Both the position numbers and the translations under genes were made by a program. A DNA stretch of 64,000 bases from Berkiella sp964594635 (GTDB taxonomy: Bacteria > Pseudomonadota > Gammaproteobacteria > Berkiellales > Berkiellaceae), in the NCBI GenBank assembly GCA_964594635.1, contig CAZQMV010000001.1:394983-458982 (forward strand), read 5' to 3'. The notes beneath the pieces were generated by a model. That model did no database searches and had not been told where the DNA came from. It was given only the letters and a program-made list of their open reading frames with translations. Of the stretch, positions 34,879-42,940 are shown one piece after another; positions within the stretch are counted from its first letter, which is position 1; each line of letters begins with the position of its first letter.

Positions 34879-36234
34879 TTAAAATAAACGAGCAAGGTCG
34901 TTGTAAAATGCCACGCTCATGAGAAAAATGAGCAACAACATGCCAAGTTTAAAACCATACAACTGCACCCTCTCTGAGACAGGTCTGCCTTGAACGGCTT
35001 CAATCGCAAAATATAATAAATGCCCACCATCTAAAATCGGGATCGGCAATAAATTAAGCACGCCTAAGCTAATGCTGATAAGTGCCAAAAATCCTAAGTA
35101 ATATTGAATACCAACGGATGCTGTCGCACCGGCTCCTTCGGCAATCGTTAAAGGCCCGCTCAGCGTTTTAAGACCAATTTGACCAACTAGCATTTTACCG
35201 ATCACTTTAAAGGTTAAGCGAATGTACTCAGCTGTTTTTTTATTTGCAGCAACGAAAGCTTCTACGGGACCAAAATGTTCTTTGCGCAACAGCTCTGGAG
35301 GCATTTCAGTTAACTTAACTGATAAACCAGCAAAACCTATCATTTCTCCGTTATCGCCTTCACGAGTGCGTGGAATAAACGTAAATTCTTTGACTTCGCC
35401 TGATCGCTTGACCGCTAATGTAATGGGTTTATTAATACTCTTGGCTACAACCCGTGTGAAATCACGCCATTCTGTAATGGGCTTGTGATTCACTGCAATG
35501 ATCTCATCTCCCTTTTGCAATCCCGCTTTTTGTGCTGGTTCACCTTCAATAGCCTCATTGACGATGGGAGGGATCGGTGGTTGATAGGGCAAAATACCCA
35601 ATGCATCGATGAGATCGGGTCTGTCACCACGGAGTCCCCAACTTTTGAGCGGTAAAGTGAGAACATGATGTTGTCCCTGATCGCGAACCACTTCAATCGA
35701 TAGTGCGTCTTTATCGCCTAAACGCTCAATTAATTGATTAATTACTTGCTGCCAGCTTGTCGTGGGGTTTCCATCCACTTTGACAATTTCGTCGTTGGGC
35801 AATAATCCTGCAACTTGAGCAATGGAATCTGGCTTTAACTCACCTACAATGGGGGCTAAACCGATAATACCAATCATATACATTAGCCAGTAAGCAATGA
35901 TGGCGAATATAAAATTAAAGAAAGGCCCTGCTAAAACGATCGCGCTACGCACCCATAAAGGTTTGTTGTTAAAGGCAAAAGGCCTTTCGTTATCTGAAAC
36001 AGCGGCTTCGCGCTCATCGAGCATTTTGACGTAGCCACCCAATGGGATAGCAGCGATGACATATTCTGTTTGTTTACCTTGGTAGCGCCACAGTGTCTTA
36101 CCAAAACCAACAGAGAAGCGTAATACTTTGACCCCCAAAAGCCGTGCAACGGAAAAATGCCCCAATTCATGGAAAGTGACCAATAGTCCAATTGCAACGA
36201 TAAAGGCAATAATAGAAATTAAAAAAGGATACAC
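34879..36234 (-). CDS. rseP: Site-2 protease RseP
   Basis: RseP is the intramembrane zinc protease that cleaves anti-sigma factors in the envelope stress response. The 451-aa protein has the HExxH motif in TFHELGHF (residues 20-27), two PDZ-like domains in the middle (for example QKAGLQKGDEIIAVNHKPI) and the LDG motif PIPILDGGHLLYF near residue 400. It is encoded right after dxr. Confidence 0.96.
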   Translation of the reverse strand: MYPFLISIIAFIVAIGLLVTFHELGHFSVARLLGVKVLRFSVGFGKTLWRYQGKQTEYVIAAIPLGGYVKMLDEREAAVSDNERPFAFNNKPLWVRSAIVLAGPFFNFIFAIIAYWLMYMIGIIGLAPIVGELKPDSIAQVAGLLPNDEIVKVDGNPTTSWQQVINQLIERLGDKDALSIEVVRDQGQHHVLTLPLKSWGLRGDRPDLIDALGILPYQPPIPPIVNEAIEGEPAQKAGLQKGDEIIAVNHKPITEWRDFTRVVAKSINKPITLAVKRSGEVKEFTFIPRTREGDNGEMIGFAGLSVKLTEMPPELLRKEHFGPVEAFVAANKKTAEYIRLTFKVIGKMLVGQIGLKTLSGPLTIAEGAGATASVGIQYYLGFLALISISLGVLNLLPIPILDGGHLLYFAIEAVQGRPVSERVQLYGFKLGMLLLIFLMSVAFYNDLARLF

Positions 36235-37415
36235 TAGTGGCCCTTAATCAGCTCAACAGTTTTGTTCCTAGCTAACTTATCCGCATAGAGAATATCTTCT
36301 AATGAAATCGCAGATAGGTCATATAATTTTTCCAGCACCGTCTCAATAATAGATGGGATCTGAGAAAAGCACATTTTTCGCTTCAAAAAGGCATCAACAA
36401 CAACTTCATTGCTAGCATTAAGCACAGTGGGTGCGGCTTTACCCAAGCTAAGTGCCTGATAAGCCAAGCTTAAGCATCTAAATGTAGAGGCATCCGGCGG
36501 CAAAAACGTCAGCTGTGCTACCTCTGTTAAAGAGAGCCTCTGTGCCCCTGAAACAATACGTTCTGGCCACGATAAGCAATATGCAATCGGGATCCGCATA
36601 TCAGGTGTACCAAGTTGGGCTAACAAGGAACCATCGGCATATTCAACTAATGAATGAATAACGCTTTGAGGATGAACGATGACCTCAATTTCATCTTCTC
36701 TGAATTGAAATAGTTTGCTCGCCTCAATGACCTCTAACCCTTTGTTCATCAGTGTTGCGCAATCTACGGTGATTTTCTTACCCATTTTCCAATTGGGATG
36801 TTGGCATGCCATCTCGGGCGTAATTTCACTAAATGCCGCTGGGTCTTTATGTAAAAAAGGACCACCCGATGCCGTTAAAATTAAACGGGAAACACCCTTC
36901 GGCCTTGTCCCTGTTTGATAGCCAGGCGGCATACATTGAAATAACGCATTATGTTCACTATCAATCGGCAATAAAATAGCACCTGACTGACGCGCGGTGC
37001 TTAAAAACAAATCACCCGCCATAATCAATGCTTCTTTATTCGCAAGTAAAATTTGCTTCCCCGCTTGAATACCACTCAGTGTAGGTAATAAACCTGCCGC
37101 GCCAACAATCGCAGCAACAACCTTGGTCACTTCCGGTAAAGCAGCAATTTGACATAAACCTTCAACCCCACAAAGGACTTCGGTGTTGATCCCGCTCGAT
37201 GTGATCTTGTGCTGCAAAGCCTTAACATCATTGGGTTGCATCAACACGGCATAAGCTGGTTTGAATGCCAAACATTGCTCAAACAATTTATCTATGGATG
37301 TTGCGGCAGAAAGCGCCACTACCTTAAATTTTTCAGGATGCTCTGCCAAAACACTCAGTGTGCTTTGCCCTATAGAGCCCGTAGAACCCAGAATACAAAT
37401 ACCCGCTGGACTCAT
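36234..37415 (-). CDS. dxr: 1-deoxy-D-xylulose 5-phosphate reductoisomerase
   Basis: Dxr makes MEP, the committed step of the MEP pathway whose later steps ispD and ispF are also in this window. The NADPH loop is ILGSTGSIGQSTL, the metal and substrate site lies in PIDSEHNALFQCM and LTASGGPF, and VDCATLMNKGLEVIEA is conserved. Length 393 aa is normal. It overlaps cdsA by 4 nt. Confidence 0.97.
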   Translation of the reverse strand: MSPAGICILGSTGSIGQSTLSVLAEHPEKFKVVALSAATSIDKLFEQCLAFKPAYAVLMQPNDVKALQHKITSSGINTEVLCGVEGLCQIAALPEVTKVVAAIVGAAGLLPTLSGIQAGKQILLANKEALIMAGDLFLSTARQSGAILLPIDSEHNALFQCMPPGYQTGTRPKGVSRLILTASGGPFLHKDPAAFSEITPEMACQHPNWKMGKKITVDCATLMNKGLEVIEASKLFQFREDEIEVIVHPQSVIHSLVEYADGSLLAQLGTPDMRIPIAYCLSWPERIVSGAQRLSLTEVAQLTFLPPDASTFRCLSLAYQALSLGKAAPTVLNASNEVVVDAFLKRKMCFSQIPSIIETVLEKLYDLSAISLEDILYADKLARNKTVELIKGH

Positions 37416-38227
37416 AAGCCCCTCTGTAGCCAGATGATCATTAAGGCAAAAAATGGCACAACCGCAAACAAACTATCGAGCCTATCTAAGATCCCACCAT
37501 GTCCTGGCAGAAGTTTGCCACTGTCCTTAACGCCCGCTAAGCGTTTCATCACACTCTCAAATAAATCACCAATGACAGCAAGCACAATTGTGCCAATCGA
37601 TAGAATCAATATAGAGCCTATCCCGAGACCACCATTTGGCCACATATCCGTAAAATAAAATCCCAAGGCTAATAAGAGCGTGCCAATAAAACCACCCCAA
37701 AAGCCCTCTATTGTCTTTTTTGGGCTCACTAAGGGTGCTAAAGGATGCTTGCCAATCAATCGCCCTGTAAAATAGGCAAAGGTATCGGTTGACCAAATGA
37801 GGATCAAACACAGAATCAGCCATTTGGCCCCATTGTGTTGTTCTCGTAAAGCATTTAAACCATAAAAAGCGCTAGATAGAACCAGCAACCCAATTAGGGC
37901 TTTCATCAATGGACGATTTAACCAAGCGGGAGGCCGACCTTTAAATCGTATAAGCCCCATGCCTGCCAATACCCAAAAAATCACAGAAATCCATAAAATG
38001 AGGGTTGATTGAGCTAAAAATAACCCAAAGGCAATGGCACCAAACAAGGCCATAAAGATCCCTTGGTGAATACGTTTAGGAAAGGGACAAAGCGCCGTCC
38101 ATTCATGCGCTCCTATCATTAAGATAGCCGCCGATAACAATGCAAAAGGGATCGTCCCAAGACGTAATATTCCCCAAATGACTAATGGAATAAGACAAAG
38201 TGCCGTTAACAATCGCCATTTCAGCAT
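37412..38227 (-). CDS. cdsA: Phosphatidate cytidylyltransferase
   Basis: CdsA makes CDP-diacylglycerol. The 271-aa protein has about eight TM helices and the family signature near the C-terminus, SVMKRLAGVKDSGKLLPGHGGILDRLDSL region (seen as SVMKRLAGVKDSG then GILDRLDS). Middle motif STDTFAYFTGRLIGKHPLAP is also conserved. It lies between uppS and dxr. Confidence 0.95.
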   Translation of the reverse strand: MLKWRLLTALCLIPLVIWGILRLGTIPFALLSAAILMIGAHEWTALCPFPKRIHQGIFMALFGAIAFGLFLAQSTLILWISVIFWVLAGMGLIRFKGRPPAWLNRPLMKALIGLLVLSSAFYGLNALREQHNGAKWLILCLILIWSTDTFAYFTGRLIGKHPLAPLVSPKKTIEGFWGGFIGTLLLALGFYFTDMWPNGGLGIGSILILSIGTIVLAVIGDLFESVMKRLAGVKDSGKLLPGHGGILDRLDSLFAVVPFFALMIIWLQRGL

Positions 38228-38229
38228 AA

Positions 38230-38967
38230 TTATCCTAACTGCTCACCGGTTAAACCAAAGCGTCTCTCTCGCATTGCATAATTACGCAGCGCATCGATAA
38301 GTTCATTAGCTGTAAAATCTGGCCAGAGGGTTGGCGTAAAGAAAAATTCCGTATAAGCCAACTCCCAAAGCATAAAATTGCTGATCCGGAAAACACCACC
38401 TGTTCGTATCAATAAATCAGGCTCAGGTATCCCATGTAAACTTAAATGTAAGGCCAACGCTTCTTCGGTAATATCGCTCTTTTGTTGTTGCAAAGCACAC
38501 ATTTTTTTGACGGCCTGCAACAAATCCCAACGACCACTATAGTTAACGGCGATATTCAAGATCAGACCTGAATTATTAGCCGTCAATGCTTCTGCATCAG
38601 CAATGGCTTGAATCAGTTGAGGGGCAAAAATAGTACGGTCACCAATAATACGCAACCGAATATTATCTTGGTGTATACGAGCAATATCTTTGCGTAAAAC
38701 TAAATAAAATAAGCGAAAAAGGTTGCGAACCTCTTTACTGGGTCGCTTCCAGTTTTCCATACCAAAAGCAAATAAGGTTAATGCCTTAATATCTGATTTT
38801 TGACAAGCCGAAATAATTTCTCTGGCACTTTCGACACCTTTGCGATGACCAAAAGTACGACTGAAACCTCTTTCCTTAGCCCACCGGCCATTGCCATCCA
38901 TGACAACAGCAATGTGTGTTGGCAAATTACTGTCTTTTGCCTTCACACCCTTATGGCTTGCATACAA
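38230..38967 (-). CDS. uppS: Undecaprenyl diphosphate synthase
   Basis: UppS builds the C55 carrier lipid for cell-wall and O-antigen synthesis. The 245-aa protein has HIAVVMDGNGRWAKERG with the catalytic Asp (residues about 18-34), GHRKGVESAREI, LFAFGMENWKRP and the C-terminal RTGG..RISNFMLWELAYTE motif. Confidence 0.97.
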   Translation of the reverse strand: MYASHKGVKAKDSNLPTHIAVVMDGNGRWAKERGFSRTFGHRKGVESAREIISACQKSDIKALTLFAFGMENWKRPSKEVRNLFRLFYLVLRKDIARIHQDNIRLRIIGDRTIFAPQLIQAIADAEALTANNSGLILNIAVNYSGRWDLLQAVKKMCALQQQKSDITEEALALHLSLHGIPEPDLLIRTGGVFRISNFMLWELAYTEFFFTPTLWPDFTANELIDALRNYAMRERRFGLTGEQLG

Positions 38968-38979
38968 ATTACTAATGGA

Positions 38980-39537
38980 TCATATCTCCATTAAATCTTT
39001 TTCTTTACGCACATAAATGGCGTCGGCTTGTTGAATGAATTGATCGGTGAGTTTTTGCATCGCTTCTTCTGCTTTACGTTGCTCATCTTCACTGATGGAC
39101 TTCTCTTTCAACAAATCTTTAATTTCTTGATTTGCGTCGCGACGAATATTGCGAATAGCGACTTTGGTATTTTCAACTTCGCCTTTTACCTTTTTAATAA
39201 GCTCTTTACGTCTTTCTTCACTTAACGGTGGAAAGGGTACGCGAATGACATCGCCTGAATTTGCTGGGTTTAACCCTAAATCAGCTGAACGGATGGCCTT
39301 TTCAATTTCCGATACCATACGCTTCTCATAGGGCTTAACAGCCAACATTAAGGCGCCTTCAACCGTAATTTGTGCCAATTGGGTTAACGGCGTATCGGTA
39401 CCATAGTAAGAAACCACCACACCTTCTAATACGCTAGGATTCGCCCGCCCTGCTCTTAACCGGGTTAATTCCTCTTCCAACGAATGAACACTTTTGGTCA
39501 TTCGCGTTTTTGCATCTTTTTGCACATCATTAATCAT
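38980..39537 (-). CDS. frr: Ribosome recycling factor
   Basis: Frr splits post-termination ribosomes with EF-G. GAGGGA lies 6 nt before ATG 39537, which gives 185 aa, the standard length; the two in-frame Met codons further up are poorly spaced. Motifs: MTKSVHSLEEELTRLRAGRANPS, NPANSGDVIRVPFPPLSEERRKEL. The start overlaps the end of pyrH. Confidence 0.96.
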   Translation of the reverse strand: MINDVQKDAKTRMTKSVHSLEEELTRLRAGRANPSVLEGVVVSYYGTDTPLTQLAQITVEGALMLAVKPYEKRMVSEIEKAIRSADLGLNPANSGDVIRVPFPPLSEERRKELIKKVKGEVENTKVAIRNIRRDANQEIKDLLKEKSISEDEQRKAEEAMQKLTDQFIQQADAIYVRKEKDLMEI

Positions 39538-40264
39538 TTGCATTCCCTCTTTCGACAATGGTTCCTTCGGGTTGCCCTTTCACAATTCGTAACAAAGCAC
39601 CTGCATTGTTGATATTAAAAACGCGAATCGTCATGTCATGGTCGCGACATTGACAAAACGCTGACAAATCCATAATGCCTAATTCTTTTTCTAGCGCTTT
39701 ATTATACGTAATTCGTTGATATAACGTTGCGTGGGGATCAATTGCCGGATCAGCTGAATAAATACCATCAACATTGGTTGCTTTGAGCAACACATCGGCT
39801 TGCGTTTCAATTGCTCGCAAACTGGCAGCAGAATCGGTTGTCACCAATGGATTACCTGTGCCCGCAGCAAATATCACAACTCGACCATGCTGTAAATGAT
39901 GAATCGCTTTGCGGCGATCGTAATGATCCACTAAACCACTCATTGGAATAGCAGACATAATACGGGTGCCAAAGCCTGCACGCTCAAGAGCGTCGCGCAT
40001 AGCAATGGCATTCATTACCGTCGCCAACATTCCCATTTGGTCGCCTGATACTCTTCCAAGTCCTGCCTTAGACAAAGATTTACCGCGACAGAGGTTACCT
40101 CCCCCTATCACGATACCAACCTGAACGCCGAGCTTAATCAGTTCACCGACCTCATCTGCAATCCTATCAAGCACTTTAGGATCGATCCCAAATGCTTCAT
40201 CGCCCATGAGCGCTTCACCACTGAGCTTTAACAAGATGCGTTTGTAAATGGGATCTTGACTCAT
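39530..40264 (-). CDS. pyrH: UMP kinase
   Basis: PyrH phosphorylates UMP. The 244-aa amino-acid-kinase-fold protein has RILLKLSGEALMG, VGIVIGGGNLCRG, GDQMGMLATVMNAIA and TTDSAASLRAIE. It overlaps tsf by 4 nt and frr by 8 nt in the conserved rpsB-tsf-pyrH-frr cluster. Confidence 0.97.
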   Translation of the reverse strand: MSQDPIYKRILLKLSGEALMGDEAFGIDPKVLDRIADEVGELIKLGVQVGIVIGGGNLCRGKSLSKAGLGRVSGDQMGMLATVMNAIAMRDALERAGFGTRIMSAIPMSGLVDHYDRRKAIHHLQHGRVVIFAAGTGNPLVTTDSAASLRAIETQADVLLKATNVDGIYSADPAIDPHATLYQRITYNKALEKELGIMDLSAFCQCRDHDMTIRVFNINNAGALLRIVKGQPEGTIVERGNAND

Positions 40265-41151
40265 TGTTTACTCCCACGCGCTTGTTCCATAACTTCTTCT
40301 TCAAAGCTTTTCTTAACAACTTCAATGCCTTCGCCCACTTCAAAACGTAACATGGCTAAAATGGAGGCATTCATTGTTTTCAATAATGCTTCGATTGTCT
40401 TGTCGGGATCTTTAAAGAATGGCTGACCCAGCAAGCAAATTTCATTCGCTTGTTTTTGTAATTGACCTTGCACAATTTTTTCTAAAATGTTGTCAGGTTT
40501 ACCGCTTTGCTTAGCGCGTTCCATGAAAATAGCATATTCTTTATCGACAATCGCTTGTGGAATTTCTGTCGAAGAAATAAATTGAGGTTTCATTGCTGCA
40601 ACATGCATTGCAAGATCTTTCGCCAATTCTTCATTGCCACCTTCTACCAAAATTAAGGTACCAATACGGGCATTATGAATGTAGCTACCGATACGTTGCT
40701 TCGTTTGCGCTTTCATGAAATGCAGACGTCTAATTTGAATGTTTTCGCCAATTCGCACAATAATGGCTTTACGCGCTTCTTCAACACTGCTGGCATCTTC
40801 AAAAGGCAAGGTCAGTAATGTATCAATATCTTGACATTCTTTGGCTAACGCTAATTCTGCCAACTTTTGGCAAAATTGAACAAAACCTTCATCACGTGCC
40901 ACAAAGTCTGTTTCACAATTAATTTCAATCATCACGGCACTGGTGTGGGAATTGGCAATTGCAATTCGACCTTGCGCCGCTGTTCTTGATGCTGATTTAT
41001 CGGCTTTTTTACTACCTGATTTAGCAATAATATCTTCTGCGGCAGTCATGTCGCCTTTTGCTTCGACTAAAGCCTTTTTGCATTCCATCATGCCCGCGCC
41101 AGTGCGTTCACGTAAGTTCTTCACCATTTCAGCTGTAATTTGTTCTGCCAT
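40261..41151 (-). CDS. tsf: Elongation factor Ts
   Basis: EF-Ts exchanges GDP on EF-Tu. GGAG 6 nt before ATG 41151 sets the start, giving 296 aa. MVKNLRERTGAGMMECKKALVEAKGD is the N-terminal signature and MIEINCETDFVARDEGF the core-domain signature with the TDF motif that disrupts the Mg site of EF-Tu. Confidence 0.97.
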   Translation of the reverse strand: MAEQITAEMVKNLRERTGAGMMECKKALVEAKGDMTAAEDIIAKSGSKKADKSASRTAAQGRIAIANSHTSAVMIEINCETDFVARDEGFVQFCQKLAELALAKECQDIDTLLTLPFEDASSVEEARKAIIVRIGENIQIRRLHFMKAQTKQRIGSYIHNARIGTLILVEGGNEELAKDLAMHVAAMKPQFISSTEIPQAIVDKEYAIFMERAKQSGKPDNILEKIVQGQLQKQANEICLLGQPFFKDPDKTIEALLKTMNASILAMLRFEVGEGIEVVKKSFEEEVMEQARGSKQ

Positions 41152-41165
41152 TGCTTGCTCCATCT

Positions 41166-41190
41166 TCAAAATAAAGGGGGCCTAGCCCCC
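41166..41190 (-). terminator. Intrinsic terminator/attenuator between rpsB and tsf
   Basis: Read on the minus strand, GGGGGCTAGGCCCCC forms a tight GC stem followed by TTTATTTT. It sits in the 65-nt rpsB-tsf gap and should reduce transcription of tsf relative to rpsB, an arrangement also known in E. coli. Confidence 0.75.
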
Positions 41191-41216
41191 TATTATCAAT
41201 TTAAATAAATCCGAGA

Positions 41217-41960
41217 CTATCGTTGATCATGTTCCATCTCAACATATTCACTGGATTCTTCTGGGGAAGAAGAATGCATATTGCTTTTGCATTCTAAAAT
41301 AACGTCTGCAACGCTTGAAACATAGAGCTCAATTGAGCGCAGCGCGTCATCATTCCCAGGGATAATGTATTCGATACCTGCTGGATTGTTATTGGTATCA
41401 ACGACGCCTGCCACTGGAATGCGCAGATTGTTCGCTTCTTTAATAGCGATCTTTTCATGGCCAACATCAATCACAAACAACGCATCAGGCAAGCTATCCA
41501 TATTTTTGATACCGCCTAAACTGCGCTCTAATTTGATCATCTCGCGTTCACGCATCAGCGCTTCTTTCTTAACGAGCTTTTCAAATGTGCCGTCATCACG
41601 CATTGCTTCTAATTCATGCAGGCGCTTAATGGATTGTTTAACCGTTTTAAAGTTGGTTAACATACCACCTAACCAGCGATAGTTAACATAGGGCATACCA
41701 CAACGTTCTGCTTGCTCTTTAATGATGTTGTTAGCGCTGGTTTTGGTACCAACGAACAGGATTTTACCATTACGAGCAGCTACACGGCGAATGAAGCTGA
41801 GTGCGTCATTAAACAGGGGTAAGGTTTTATCAAGATTAATAATATGAATTTTATTACGTGCACCGTAGATATACGGCTTCATTTTTGGATCCCAAAAACG
41901 GGTTTGATGACCAAAATGAACGCCAGCTTCTAGCATTCCACGCATTGTAATTGCTACCAT
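41217..41960 (-). CDS. rpsB: 30S ribosomal protein S2
   Basis: S2 is a core small-subunit protein. GGAG 8 nt before ATG 41960 fixes the start, giving 247 aa beginning MVAITMRGMLEAGVHFGHQTR; the frame is open to 42191 but that stretch is the mRNA leader. VGTKTSANNIIKEQAERCGMPYVNYRWLGGMLTNF (split: VGTKTSANN, NYRWLGGMLTNF) and PDALFVIDVGHEKIAIKEA are typical. Confidence 0.97.
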   Translation of the reverse strand: MVAITMRGMLEAGVHFGHQTRFWDPKMKPYIYGARNKIHIINLDKTLPLFNDALSFIRRVAARNGKILFVGTKTSANNIIKEQAERCGMPYVNYRWLGGMLTNFKTVKQSIKRLHELEAMRDDGTFEKLVKKEALMREREMIKLERSLGGIKNMDSLPDALFVIDVGHEKIAIKEANNLRIPVAGVVDTNNNPAGIEYIIPGNDDALRSIELYVSSVADVILECKSNMHSSSPEESSEYVEMEHDQR

Positions 41961-42060
41961 GAGATATTCTCCATTGTTGGGGTTAGGCCTCCATGTATCC
42001 CATCCTCCGACTTTTTGCGGGTAGACCCACTTAAAGCACCCCGGCGGACGTGTCGACACA
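41961..42060 (-). promoter_or_regulatory. rpsB 5' leader, probable S2 autoregulatory element
   Basis: The leader contains GTCCGCCGGGGTGCTTT, a stem with GTGGGTCTACCCGC, GTCGGAGGATGGGATACATG and TGGAGGCCTAACCCCAAC. These segments resemble the conserved gammaproteobacterial rpsB 5'UTR that S2 binds to repress its own operon; I recall TGGAGGCATAACCCCA in E. coli. The region is free of other genes. Confidence 0.65.
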
Positions 42061-42066
42061 TGTGTG

Positions 42067-42072
42067 ATTATA
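42067..42072 (-). promoter_or_regulatory. rpsB promoter -10 box
   Basis: On the minus strand AGTATAATC contains a perfect TATAAT, about 107 nt upstream of the S2 start and just before the conserved leader. No clean -35 hexamer is seen, and the preceding DNA is AT-rich (TTTATTTGGTTATTTAAA), possibly an UP-like element. Confidence 0.6.
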
Positions 42073-42103
42073 CTATTTAAATAACCAAATAAAGTGCATT
42101 GAT

Positions 42104-42131
42104 TTGCACAGCTTCGGCGCGTTTTTATACC
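42104..42131 (+). promoter_or_regulatory. map promoter candidate
   Basis: TTGCAC (42104-42109) and TATACC (42126-42131) are 16 bp apart, 29 bp before the map start. The region is shared with the divergent rpsB promoter. Confidence 0.5.
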
Positions 42132-42159
42132 ATATGTAGAGGGAGATAGGAAACGAAAA

Positions 42160-42930
42160 ATGGCAGTAACGATTAAAACAACAGAAGACATTGCAAAAAT
42201 GCGGATTGCAGGCCGCTTAGCCGGTCAAGTTTTAGATATGATTGGCCCTTATGTCAAAGCAGGCATCACAACAGATGAATTAAACACGCTTTGCCATGAT
42301 TATATTGTCAATGTCCAAGAAGCGATCCCGGCCCCTTTAAACTATAAGGGCTTCCCTAAATCCATTTGTACCTCAATCAACCAAGTGGTGTGCCATGGGA
42401 TCCCCAATGAGAAGAAACTCAAAGAGGGCGATATTATCAACATCGACGTGACGGTTATCAAAGATGGCTATCATGGCGATACCAGTAAAATGTTCGTTAT
42501 TGGCGAACCGTCTGTTAAAGCATCTCGTTTGATCCGAGTGACGCGTGAAGCCATGATTCTTGGGATCCAACAAGTTAAACCTGGCAATTATTTGGGCGAC
42601 ATTGGTGCAGTTATTCAAGAACATGCCCATGCACACCATTTTTCAATTGTTCGCGAATACTGTGGCCATGGCATAGGTAAAATCTTTCATGAGGAGCCCC
42701 AAGTACTTCACTATGGTAAAGCCAAAACAGGGCTTCGCTTAGAAGAAGGTATGATATTTACCATTGAACCCATGCTCAATGCCGGTAAACGAGAGACTAA
42801 ACTTTTGCCCGACCAATGGACGGTAGTGACCAAAGATCGCAGTTTGTCCGCCCAATGGGAACATACTATTCTAGTCACAGCTAATGGATTTGACGTCTTA
42901 ACCAAACGCGAGGAAGAAACTGATCTCTAG
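42160..42930 (+). CDS. map: Methionine aminopeptidase, type I
   Basis: Map removes N-terminal Met from new proteins. The 256-aa enzyme has metal ligands in IDVTVIKDGYHGDTS (two Asp), the His in YCGHGIGKIFHEEP, and Glu in FTIEPML and WEHTILVT. Type I, because there is no insert domain. It is divergent from rpsB and 10 nt before glnD, the usual gammaproteobacterial order. Confidence 0.97.
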   Translation: MAVTIKTTEDIAKMRIAGRLAGQVLDMIGPYVKAGITTDELNTLCHDYIVNVQEAIPAPLNYKGFPKSICTSINQVVCHGIPNEKKLKEGDIINIDVTVIKDGYHGDTSKMFVIGEPSVKASRLIRVTREAMILGIQQVKPGNYLGDIGAVIQEHAHAHHFSIVREYCGHGIGKIFHEEPQVLHYGKAKTGLRLEEGMIFTIEPMLNAGKRETKLLPDQWTVVTKDRSLSAQWEHTILVTANGFDVLTKREEETDL

Positions 42931-42940
42931 CCCCTCGATC

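Noticed and set aside
42157..42191. Longer rpsB reading from 42191
   Set aside because: The added 77 codons cover the promoter and leader, and the ribosome site fits ATG 41960.
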